This document shows positions 8,369 to 15,340 of a DNA stretch of 64,000 nucleotides, piece after piece. The stretch comes from Janthinobacterium sp. BJB426. GTDB lineage: Bacteria > Pseudomonadota > Gammaproteobacteria > Burkholderiales > Burkholderiaceae_D. The stretch spans positions 1-64,000 of the forward strand of contig NZ_PDZL01000019.1 of assembly GCF_002735705.1 (NCBI RefSeq). The letters are read 5' to 3'. Made by a program: the position numbers and the translations under genes. The notes under the pieces were generated by a model. It saw only the letters and a program-made list of their open reading frames with translations, was not told the origin of the DNA and did not search any database. Each line of letters begins with the position of its first letter. Within the stretch, counting starts at the first letter, position 1.

Positions 8369-9118
8369 TTAATCAACCAGCTTGTTCATTTGCTCGGAAT
8401 CGAATTTATCACACTCGGGCACGCCCTGGCAGCAGATACCGGCCGCCTTCAGGGTGGCGAGGATGGTTTCGATGCGCTGCTCCTGTGCCACGGCGTGCGT
8501 GATCAGGCCTTGCAGGGCTTTCGACAGCGGATCGTCGCCGTTGGGCGTGACGCCATACGCGGCGAACAAATGCGCCGTGCTGCCCTCGCGCAGGGCGCTG
8601 ACATCCTTTTGCACGATGTGCGCGGGGTTGCCGACGGCCGTCGCGCCGGACGGCACGGGTTTGAGCAGCACGGCGTTCGAGCCCACCTTGGCGTACTCGC
8701 CCACCGTGAAGCTGCCCAGCACCTGCGCGCCGGCGCCGACGATGACGCCGCGCTCCAGGGTCGGATGGCGCTTGGCGCCACTGTGCAGCGAGGTGCCGCC
8801 CAGGGTCACGCCCTGGTAGATGGTGCAGTCGTCGCCGACGACGGCCGTCTCGCCGATCACCACGCCGAAGCCATGGTCGATGAAGACACGCCGGCCGATG
8901 ACGGCGCCCGGATGGATCTCAATGCCCGTGATGATGCGGGCAAGGTAGGAGATGAAACGCCCCACCCACTTCATGCGCCGCGTCCAGCACCAGTGCGCCC
9001 AGCCATGCATGACGATGGCGTGCAAGCCGGGATAACAGGTCAGCACCTCCCAGCCATTGCGGGCGGCGGGGTCACGTTCAATGATGCTGTTGATATCTTC
9101 GCGCAGGTGGTGGAACAT
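8369..9118 (-). CDS. cysE: Serine O-acetyltransferase
   Basis: Makes O-acetylserine from serine and acetyl-CoA, the first step of cysteine synthesis. The 249-aa product starts MFHHLREDINSIIERDPAAR, as in the short EpsC-type enzymes. It carries left-handed beta-helix hexapeptides (IHPGAVIGRRVFIDHG, GVVIGETAVVGDD, YQGVTLGGTS) with the catalytic DHG and GGT loops. The C-terminal tail contains CCQGVPECDKFD, a Cys-rich extension. It is first gene of the four-gene minus operon ending in udk. An in-frame upstream extension lacks homology, so ATG 9118 is used. Confidence 0.93.
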   Translation of the reverse strand: MFHHLREDINSIIERDPAARNGWEVLTCYPGLHAIVMHGWAHWCWTRRMKWVGRFISYLARIITGIEIHPGAVIGRRVFIDHGFGVVIGETAVVGDDCTIYQGVTLGGTSLHSGAKRHPTLERGVIVGAGAQVLGSFTVGEYAKVGSNAVLLKPVPSGATAVGNPAHIVQKDVSALREGSTAHLFAAYGVTPNGDDPLSKALQGLITHAVAQEQRIETILATLKAAGICCQGVPECDKFDSEQMNKLVD

Positions 9119-9187
9119 AATGACAATGAATAAGGTGGAACGCAAATGGTAGCGTATTCGGCGGGGGAATGCTGGAGGGGAAAGCAA

Positions 9188-9218
9188 ATCGGCCGCCAGC
9201 ACCAGGGCGGCGGCCGAT
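9188..9218 (-). terminator. Putative terminator after rnr-rlmB
   Basis: Ten-bp GC-rich arms (9188-9197 and 9209-9218) with an 11-base loop, followed on the minus strand by TTTGCTTTCC. It sits between the rlmB stop (9251) and the cysE start (9118). Confidence 0.6.
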
Positions 9219-9250
9219 CATGGAAGCGCTACAAAACGTGCAGGACGTTC

Positions 9251-9994
9251 TTATGCTTCTAAAGCAATCCGCTGGCGGCGGGCTTCGTAAAGACATACAC
9301 CGGAAGCGACCGACACGTTCAGACTCTCGACGGAGCCGAACATCGGGATGCTGACGAGGATGTCGCAGGTATCGCGCGTCAGACGGCGCATGCCTTCGCC
9401 TTCGGAACCCATGACGAGGGCCGTGGGGCCCGTGAAATCGGCTTCGTACAAACCTTTTTCGCCGTCGTCCGAGGTGCCGATCAGCCAGATGCCGCGCTCT
9501 TTCAATTCACGCATGGTGCGCGCCAGGTTCGTCACGGTGATGTACGGGACGGTTTCGGCGGCGCCGCTGGCGACCTTGGCCGCCGTGGCATTCAAGCCCA
9601 CGGCACGGTCCTTCGGCACGATGACGGCATGTGCGCCGACACCGTCGGCCACGCGCAGGCAGGCGCCCAGATTGTGCGGGTCGGTGATGCCGTCGAGAAT
9701 CAACAGCAGCGGCGGGCCGTCGATGGCGTCCAGCAGCTCATCGAGATTGCGCGCCAGCGACAGCTGCGAGGCAAACGCGATCACGCCCTGGTGACGGCGC
9801 GTACCGACGATCTTGTCCAGACGCGACGAATCGACGGGCATGACGCGCACGTTGGCAGCCTTGGCGGCGGCGATCATGTCCTTCATGCGGCCGTCGACGC
9901 GGCTGGCATCGACGAAAATTTCTTCCACGGACGACGCTTCATGACGCAGACGCGAGGTGACGGCGTGGAAGCCGAAAATCATTTTATTCTTCAT
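9251..9994 (-). CDS. rlmB: 23S rRNA (guanosine-2251-2'-O)-methyltransferase RlmB
   Basis: SpoU-class SPOUT methyltransferase modifying 23S rRNA G2251. The 247-aa length fits. The N-terminal substrate-binding domain starts [16 protein letters not shown]. The catalytic domain has [14 protein letters not shown] (motif 1), [14 protein letters not shown] (motif 2) and [17 protein letters not shown] (motif 3). The start lies 3 bp from the rnr stop. rnr-rlmB is a common gene order in proteobacteria. Confidence 0.96.
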   Translation of the reverse strand: MKNKMIFGFHAVTSRLRHEASSVEEIFVDASRVDGRMKDMIAAAKAANVRVMPVDSSRLDKIVGTRRHQGVIAFASQLSLARNLDELLDAIDGPPLLLILDGITDPHNLGACLRVADGVGAHAVIVPKDRAVGLNATAAKVASGAAETVPYITVTNLARTMRELKERGIWLIGTSDDGEKGLYEADFTGPTALVMGSEGEGMRRLTRDTCDILVSIPMFGSVESLNVSVASGVCLYEARRQRIALEA

Positions 9995-9997
9995 TAT

Positions 9998-12565
9998 TTA
10001 TCGTTTCTTCTTGCTTGTTTTTGATACAGATACAGTTTTTGCTGCTCGTGGTGCCACCGCAGCGGGTGCCGCGGCTGGTTTCTTGCCGCGCTTCGGCGCA
10101 GCTGCCTTGGGGGCTGCCGCCTTGGGGGCTTCCTTCAGCGCGGCCTTGACTGCAGGCTTGGCTTGCGCCTTGGCGCCATTGGAACGGCCGCCGGAACCAT
10201 TGCCGGGTTTGCCACCGTTGTTGCCGCTGGCCTTGATCTCATGGCGCTGCTCGGTCGCAGGACCGGGCTTGACCATGGATTTCTTTTCGCCCTTGCGCTT
10301 GCCGCCAGCTTGCTTGGCTGGCGCTTCTTCGCCCGCCAGTTCCGCATCGGTGACCAGACGCAGGTCGATCTTGCGCGTTTCCAGGTCGACACGTGCCACT
10401 TGCACCGTCAGACGGTCGGTCAACTGGTAGCGCTTGCCCGTGCGTTCGCCGCGCAATTCATGGCGCGCATCGTCGTACTGGAAGTAATCGGTGCCCAGCT
10501 CGGTGACGTGCACCAGGCCTTCGACAAACAGGGTGTCGAGCTGCACGAACACGCCGAAGGTGGTCACGCCGGTAATGGTGCCGGTGAACTCCTCGCCCAG
10601 CTTGTCCTGCATGAAGTAGCACTTCAGCCAGGCTTCGACGTCGCGCGACGCTTCGTCGGCGCGGCGCTCGTTGGCCGAGCAATGCACGCCCAGCGCGTCC
10701 CAGATCGTCAAATCCGTCTTCTTCGGCTTGCCGTCGGCCTTGTCCTTCGCCTGCTGCTTGCGCGTGGCGTTCGACACGTTCGTGTTCAGCACGGTCTTCT
10801 CGGACAGCTTCGGCTCGTATTTCTTGCCTTGCAGAATGGCCTTGATGGCGCGATGCGTCAGCAGATCGGGATAGCGGCGGATCGGGCTGGTGAAGTGGGC
10901 ATACGCCTCGTAGGCCAGACCGAAGTGGCCGATATTGTCCGGGCTGTAGACGGCTTGCTGCATCGAGCGCAGCAGCATCGTTTGCAGCAGGGCCGCGTCG
11001 GGACGCGCCTTGATCTGCTGCATTAGGGTCTGGTAATCGGATGCCGACGGCGTGTCGCCGCCCGTCAGGTTCAGGCCGACTTGTTTGAGGAAGGTGCGCA
11101 CTTGCGTGAGCTTTTCCTTGGTCGGGCTGGCATGGATGCGGTAGGTGCCTGGATGCTTGTTACGCAGCAACAAATCGGCGGCACAGACGTTGGCCGCCAG
11201 CATGCACTCTTCGATGATCTTGTGCGCTTCGTTGCGCGTGCGGGGAATGATCTTTTCGATCTTGCCAGCCGTATTGCAGACGATATAGGTTTCCGTCGTC
11301 TCGAAATCGATGGCGCCCCGCTCCGTGCGCGCTTTCAGCAAGGCGCGGTAGACGGCTTCCAGATTCTGCAGGTGCGGCAGGATGTCCGCGCGGCGTGCCG
11401 CTTCGGGTCCCTTGGTGTTGCCCAGCACGGCAGCGACTTCGTCATACGTGAGGCGCGCGGCCGAATGGATCACGGCCGGGTAGAACTGGTAAGCCTTCAG
11501 CTCGCCCTTGTCGCTGACGACAGCGTCGCAGACGAGGGTCAGGCGGTCGACGGCCGGGTTCAGCGAGCACAGGCCATTCGACAGCTTTTCCGGCAGCATC
11601 GGGATGACGCGGCGCGGGAAGTAGACGGACGTGCTACGCTCCAACGCGTCGATATCGAGCGCGTCGTTCGGTTTCACGTAATGGCTGACGTCGGCAATCG
11701 CCACGATCAGGCGGAAGCAGTTGGCGCGGCCAATCTTGACGGGTTCGCAATATACGGCATCGTCGAAATCGCGCGCGTCCTCGCCGTCGATGGTAACGAG
11801 CGGCACGTCGCGCAGGTCGACACGGTCTTTCAGGTCGGCGGCGCGCACTTCGAACGGCAGTTTTTCAGCTTGCTTGAGGGCGGCGGCGGAAAAGATGTGC
11901 GGCACATTGAATTTGCGCACGGCAATTTCAATTTCCATGCCGGGATCATCCAGAGCGCCCAGCACTTCGACGATCTTGCCGACCGGCTGCTTGAAACGCA
12001 TCGGTTGCTCGGTCAGCTCGACGCTGACGATCTGGCCGGCTTTTGCCTTGCCGACCGAACCGGTGACGAGGATGTCCTGGCCGATGCGCTGGTCTTCCGG
12101 CGCCACGACCCAGGTACCGTTTTCATGGATCAGGCGGCCGATGACGTGGGTGTTGGCGCGGTAGGTGACTTCGACGATCGTGCCTTCCGGGCGGCCGCGG
12201 CGGTCCGTGCCGACGATGCGGGCCATGACCTTGTCGCCATGCAGTACTTTCTGCATTTCTTTCTCAGGCAGGAACAGGTCGGCGCTGGCGTCGTCGGGAA
12301 TGACGAAGCCGAAGCCATCGCGGTGGCTGGTGACGCGACCGGCGACAAGCGCGCTCTGGTCGGCCAGGCTGAAAACACCGCTGGCGTCAGACTTGAGCTG
12401 GCCGTCGCGCTCCATCGCCTTCAGGCGACGGACCAGGACATCCATGGAATCGGCATGCACTTGCAGCGTTTTCCCGAGAGACTGCGGGTCGAGAGGCGCG
12501 CTGACGCTGCGGAATATGCCGAGAATGTCCTCCCGGCTGGGGATGGTGTGGGTATTTTGGCTCAA
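9998..12565 (-). CDS. rnr: Ribonuclease R
   Basis: 3'-5' exoribonuclease that degrades structured RNA. The 855-aa product has an N-terminal winged helix (about 10-70), cold-shock domains, an RNB catalytic domain with DGEDARDFDDAV and DVSHYVKPNDALD, an S1 domain (EFTGTITGVTTFGVFVQL), and a 120-residue Lys/Ala-rich tail (GKRKGEKKS, APKAAAPK, SKTSKKKR). The best start is TTG 12565 (MSQNTHTIPSREDILGIF); no strong ribosome site is seen and no upstream ATG is in frame, so the start is less sure than the gene. Confidence 0.95.
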   Translation of the reverse strand: MSQNTHTIPSREDILGIFRSVSAPLDPQSLGKTLQVHADSMDVLVRRLKAMERDGQLKSDASGVFSLADQSALVAGRVTSHRDGFGFVIPDDASADLFLPEKEMQKVLHGDKVMARIVGTDRRGRPEGTIVEVTYRANTHVIGRLIHENGTWVVAPEDQRIGQDILVTGSVGKAKAGQIVSVELTEQPMRFKQPVGKIVEVLGALDDPGMEIEIAVRKFNVPHIFSAAALKQAEKLPFEVRAADLKDRVDLRDVPLVTIDGEDARDFDDAVYCEPVKIGRANCFRLIVAIADVSHYVKPNDALDIDALERSTSVYFPRRVIPMLPEKLSNGLCSLNPAVDRLTLVCDAVVSDKGELKAYQFYPAVIHSAARLTYDEVAAVLGNTKGPEAARRADILPHLQNLEAVYRALLKARTERGAIDFETTETYIVCNTAGKIEKIIPRTRNEAHKIIEECMLAANVCAADLLLRNKHPGTYRIHASPTKEKLTQVRTFLKQVGLNLTGGDTPSASDYQTLMQQIKARPDAALLQTMLLRSMQQAVYSPDNIGHFGLAYEAYAHFTSPIRRYPDLLTHRAIKAILQGKKYEPKLSEKTVLNTNVSNATRKQQAKDKADGKPKKTDLTIWDALGVHCSANERRADEASRDVEAWLKCYFMQDKLGEEFTGTITGVTTFGVFVQLDTLFVEGLVHVTELGTDYFQYDDARHELRGERTGKRYQLTDRLTVQVARVDLETRKIDLRLVTDAELAGEEAPAKQAGGKRKGEKKSMVKPGPATEQRHEIKASGNNGGKPGNGSGGRSNGAKAQAKPAVKAALKEAPKAAAPKAAAPKRGKKPAAAPAAVAPRAAKTVSVSKTSKKKR

Positions 12566-12618
12566 AAGTATTTCTATAGTTGTTATTGACAGTGATCAAA
12601 CGGAAGACAAAGACCGAT

Positions 12619-12664
12619 GACATCACCGTCAATATTGACACGGTGATGTCCGGTAGTGTACCGG
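12619..12664. repeat. Two back-to-back perfect hairpins upstream of rnr
   Basis: Arms at 12619-12629 and 12640-12650 (11 bp, loop 10), then 12650-12655 and 12659-12664 (6 bp, loop 3). They lie 54-99 bp upstream of the rnr start, where the rnr 5' leader would be. There is no T-run. Confidence 0.6.
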
Positions 12665-12754
12665 AGGACGCCTTGGTTTGCCTAACGGACAGCGTAGCGG
12701 AAACCGAACAAGTGCCCCGCCGATGAAAAAAAGGAGAAAAGCTGCGCAATGCAT

Positions 12755-12782
12755 TTGACTTCGGTAAATATTGCTCTATAAT
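12755..12782 (+). promoter_or_regulatory. Sigma-70 promoter for tRNA-Leu array
   Basis: TTGACT (12755-12760), a 16-bp spacer and TATAAT (12777-12782). It is near consensus, points at the tRNA genes and gives a leader of roughly 185 nt. Confidence 0.65.
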
Positions 12783-12973
12783 CTCGGTCTCTTGCAGCGA
12801 CAAACCTTCACGGGAATGCAGTTGCAGGAAAGCGGTACAGGGTTGATGTGCAGTATGGAGCGAAAGCTCATCTGGCGCAAAACTCTTCAAGTCGCTATAA
12901 TAGCAGAATTGTTGTGAAGTTATTTTTCAACAAGTACTCGAGCAGTAATGTAATAAGTCACAGCAGCATCAGT

Positions 12974-13058
12974 GCCCACGTGGCGGAATTGGTAGACGCG
13001 CATGGTTCAGGTCCATGTGCCTTCGGGTGTAGGGGTTCGAGTCCCTTCGTGGGCACCA
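12974..13058 (+). tRNA. tRNA-Leu (CAG), copy 1
   Basis: 85 nt including encoded CCA. The 7-bp acceptor stem is GCCCACG / CGTGGGC with discriminator A. The anticodon loop TTCAGGT is closed by CATGG/CCATG, giving anticodon CAG. It has the long variable arm of class II tRNAs and a TTCGAGT T-loop. It is followed by its own terminator. Confidence 0.97.
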
Positions 13059-13077
13059 TTACCTAATTCGCAAAAAG

Positions 13078-13109
13078 GCCGCAAACTTTCACGAGTTTGC
13101 GGCTTTTTT
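13078..13109 (+). terminator. Rho-independent terminator after tRNA-Leu copy 1
   Basis: A 10-bp stem (13078-13087 / 13094-13103), 6-base loop and six T. It is nearly identical to the terminator after copy 4. Confidence 0.88.
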
Positions 13110-13364
13110 CATTTCCGCAGCAAAAAGCCACCACCACGTTCCCAGCAAGCAGCCTACCCGGCACACCTGCGGACAGAAACCCGCAAGAAACCGCTGAAAA
13201 AAGAGGCAGATTCAGCCTTTTTTCATAGGAGGCAGCCGTTTTCAGGCGAAAAAACATGTTTCTTGAAGAAAAGTGCGAAATGTTGATTGACCGAATGCGC
13301 GCCAGCCCTTATGATTTTGTCCTCGCTGCAGAACACGCAGCGATAAGCAGCAAGCAGTAACAAT
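13110..13364. other. Spacer between tRNA-Leu copies 1 and 2
   Basis: About 255 bp with no supported gene. Since copy 1 has its own terminator, copies 2-4 need either read-through or a promoter here. I see no convincing -35/-10 pair. Confidence 0.4.
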
Positions 13365-13449
13365 GCCCACGTGGCGGAATTGGTAGACGCGCATGGTTCA
13401 GGTCCATGTGCCTTCGGGTGTAGGGGTTCGAGTCCCTTCGTGGGCACCA
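13365..13449 (+). tRNA. tRNA-Leu (CAG), copy 2
   Basis: Identical in sequence to copy 1 over 85 nt including CCA; anticodon CAG. It begins a tandem run with a 152-153-bp period through copies 2, 3 and 4. Confidence 0.97.
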
Positions 13450-13516
13450 CCAGCAACAAGTTGTTCATTGTTGTGATCCGCAGTACAGTAGTAGATAGCA
13501 GTAAAAGCAGCACAAT

Positions 13517-13601
13517 GCCCACGTGGCGGAATTGGTAGACGCGCATGGTTCAGGTCCATGTGCCTTCGGGTGTAGGGGTTCGAGTCCCTTCGTGGGCACC
13601 A
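13517..13601 (+). tRNA. tRNA-Leu (CAG), copy 3
   Basis: Identical to copies 1 and 2. The spacers before and after it are related to each other (shared CCGCAGTACAGTAGT core), showing that gene plus spacer was duplicated together. Confidence 0.97.
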
Positions 13602-13669
13602 CCAGCAACGAGTCGTTTTCGTTGTAGTCCGCAGTACAGTAGTGAGATATCAGTAGTAGCAGCATCAGT

Positions 13670-13754
13670 GCCCACGTGGCGGAATTGGTAGACGCGCATG
13701 GTTCAGGTCCATGTGCCTTCGGGTGTAGGGGTTCGAGTCCCTTCGTGGGCACCA
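13670..13754 (+). tRNA. tRNA-Leu (CAG), copy 4
   Basis: Identical to the other three copies. Its upstream AGCAGCATCAGTG and its downstream 45 bp, including the terminator, match those of copy 1. Confidence 0.97.
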
Positions 13755-13773
13755 TTACCTAATTCGCAAAAAA

Positions 13774-13805
13774 GCCGCAAACTTTCACGAGTTTGCGGCT
13801 TTTTT
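13774..13805 (+). terminator. Rho-independent terminator after tRNA-Leu copy 4
   Basis: A 10-bp stem (13774-13783 / 13790-13799), 6-base loop and six T. It ends just before the convergent qorB stop. Confidence 0.88.
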
Positions 13806-13841
13806 CATTCCAGAATGCCGCATCCCTGCGGCACCCTCCCC

Positions 13842-14693
13842 TTATTTGGCCAGCGCCGCCTTCACGGCGTCATGCAGACTCGTCGTCGGACGGCCAATCA
13901 ACGCGCTCAATTGCTTGCCATGGTCTTCCAGGCCACCCTTGGCCGCGCCCGCATCGGAATCGGCCAGCAGCTCGGCAAAGCCTTCCGGCACGCCCACGCT
14001 CACCAGCGCCGCCTTGAAGTCCGCCTGCGGCATATCCTTGTACGCAATCGCCTTGCCCGACTGGCGCGCCACTTCGGCCGCATATTCCGCCAGGGTAAAG
14101 CCCTGGTCGCCAGCCAGTTCATAGATCGCTTGCGGCTGATCCGCCGTCAGCACGGCAGCGGCGGCAGCAGCGTAGTCCCGACGCGCGGCGGACGAGAAAC
14201 GCCCGTCTTGCGCCGCGCCCAGCACGACGCCATGCTCAAGCACGGGCGCCAGGTGTTCCGTATGGTTTTCCAGATACCAGCCGTTGCGCAGGAAAGTGTA
14301 CGGCAGGCCGGATGCGCGAATGGCCGCTTCCGTGACCACGTGCTCGGCGGCCAGGCCCAGCGGCGACGTATCGGCGCGCAAGACGCTGGTGTAGGCCAGC
14401 AGGGCCACGCCGGCCCGCTTGGCCGCATCGATGACGTTCTGGTGCTGCTGCGCGCGCTGCCCCACTTCGCTCGACGAAATCAGCAAGATTTTCGTTGCGC
14501 CCTTGAAAGCCGCATCGAGGCTGGCGCCGTCGTTGTAATCGGCCTGGCGCACCTGCACGCCCTGGGCGGACAGGCTGGCGGCCTTGGCCGGGTTGCGCAC
14601 GGCGGCGATGATATTGGCTGCGGGGACGGATGTGAGCAGGCTGGCGATGACGTGCTGGCCCAGATTGCCTGTGGCGCCGGTGATGACGATCAT
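13842..14693 (-). CDS. qorB: NAD(P)H:quinone oxidoreductase QorB (YtfG-like)
   Basis: Atypical short-chain dehydrogenase of the NmrA class reducing quinones with NADPH. The 283-aa product begins MIVITGATGNLGQHVIASL with the GxxGxxG nucleotide motif. It keeps family blocks also seen in E. coli YtfG: AAVRNPAKAASL, VRQADYNDGASL, KILLISSSEVGQRAQQHQNV, TSPLGLA and LLADSDAGAAKGGL. It is divergent from an HxlR regulator, the same arrangement as ytfG/ytfH in E. coli. Regulation by that neighbour is likely given the shared 116-bp region. Confidence 0.9.
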   Translation of the reverse strand: MIVITGATGNLGQHVIASLLTSVPAANIIAAVRNPAKAASLSAQGVQVRQADYNDGASLDAAFKGATKILLISSSEVGQRAQQHQNVIDAAKRAGVALLAYTSVLRADTSPLGLAAEHVVTEAAIRASGLPYTFLRNGWYLENHTEHLAPVLEHGVVLGAAQDGRFSSAARRDYAAAAAAVLTADQPQAIYELAGDQGFTLAEYAAEVARQSGKAIAYKDMPQADFKAALVSVGVPEGFAELLADSDAGAAKGGLEDHGKQLSALIGRPTTSLHDAVKAALAK

Positions 14694-14702
14694 GATTTCT
14701 CC

Positions 14703-14731
14703 TTGGTACGTGGGTGGTAAAACCCTATAAT
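14703..14731 (+). promoter_or_regulatory. Promoter for HxlR regulator
   Basis: TTGGTA (14703-14708), a 17-bp spacer and TATAAT (14726-14731), reading toward the regulator gene. The -10 overlaps the -10 of the opposing qorB promoter. Confidence 0.55.
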
Positions 14732-14755
14732 AGGACTATTACTTACTTATTGTAA
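14727..14755 (-). promoter_or_regulatory. Promoter for qorB
   Basis: On the minus strand: TTACAA (14755-14750), a 17-bp spacer and TATTAT (14732-14727), 34 bp upstream of the qorB ATG. The -35 lies inside the palindrome at 14741-14757. Confidence 0.5.
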
Positions 14756-14757
14756 GT
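14741..14757. promoter_or_regulatory. Putative HxlR operator
   Basis: Inverted repeat ACTTAC-N5-GTAAGT, with a further GTAAGT at 14770-14775. It covers the qorB -35 and the expected start region of the regulator transcript, so binding would repress both. Dyads of this type are usual for HxlR proteins; assignment to this regulator is inferred. Confidence 0.5.
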
Positions 14758-14809
14758 ACGTACCTTTTGGTAAGTATGAGCAAGATCTCAATTAACAAGG
14801 CCAACTATC

Positions 14810-15238
14810 ATGTCCACAGACACTCCCGGCGCCAGCATGCGCGCCGCCCTCGCCCGCCAGAACCAGGGCGCGCACCTGCTGGCGGCGGCCTGCCCGTCGC
14901 GCGCCGTGCTCAGCCATCTCACCAGCCGCTGGGCCGTGCTGGTGCTGGTGCTACTGCTGAGCGGCACGCGGCGCTTCAGCGAACTGCGCCGCGAAGTGGG
15001 CGGCGTCAGCGAAAAAATGCTGGCGCAAACCCTGGAAGCACTGGCGGGCGACGGTTTCGTGCTGCGCCAGGCGTATCTGGTGATACCGCCCAAGGTGGAA
15101 TACAGCCTCACGCCGCTGGGACACGAAGCGGCCGAACGCCTGGCCGTGCTGGTCGACTGGATCGAGGATAATTACCCGCGCATCGAACAGGCGCGCACCG
15201 ACCTGGCCACGGCGCCCGCAGCGCAAAAGGCCGCGTAA
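14810..15238 (+). CDS. ytfH: HxlR-family transcriptional regulator (YtfH-like)
   Basis: A winged-helix regulator of 142 aa, probably redox or electrophile sensing. The HxlR core is clear: CPSRAVLSHLTSRWAVLVLV, RRFSELRREVGGVSEKMLAQ, LEALAGDGFVLRQAY and VEYSLTPLGHEA. The single Cys at residue 28 (AAACPSR) is where redox-sensing family members keep a reactive cysteine. ATG 14810 has AAGG about 10 bases upstream; an internal ATG at residue 10 is a possible alternative. It is divergent from qorB. Confidence 0.9.
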   Translation: MSTDTPGASMRAALARQNQGAHLLAAACPSRAVLSHLTSRWAVLVLVLLLSGTRRFSELRREVGGVSEKMLAQTLEALAGDGFVLRQAYLVIPPKVEYSLTPLGHEAAERLAVLVDWIEDNYPRIEQARTDLATAPAAQKAA

Positions 15239-15340
15239 ACGAGAGCCATCCGCATTGCTTTTAGTCATCAAGAATTATCGTTTACTCCTACTTGCCTTGA
15301 TGTAATACTAGGCCCATGAAACGCGTAAGGGCGCGACACC

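Larger units (their letters stand above)
12566..12973. other. Intergenic region rnr / tRNA array (408 bp)
   Basis: No convincing gene. It holds two adjacent hairpins near rnr (12619-12664), a strong plus-strand promoter (12755-12782) and a second TATAAT at 12896-12901 with a poor -35. The plus-strand elements would drive the tRNA array. No clear minus-strand rnr promoter was found. Confidence 0.6.

Noticed and set aside
13223-13755. Small open frames repeating VPTKGLEPLHPKAHGPEP across the tRNA array
   Set aside because: They are translations of the tRNA-Leu genes on the wrong strand, a common false call.
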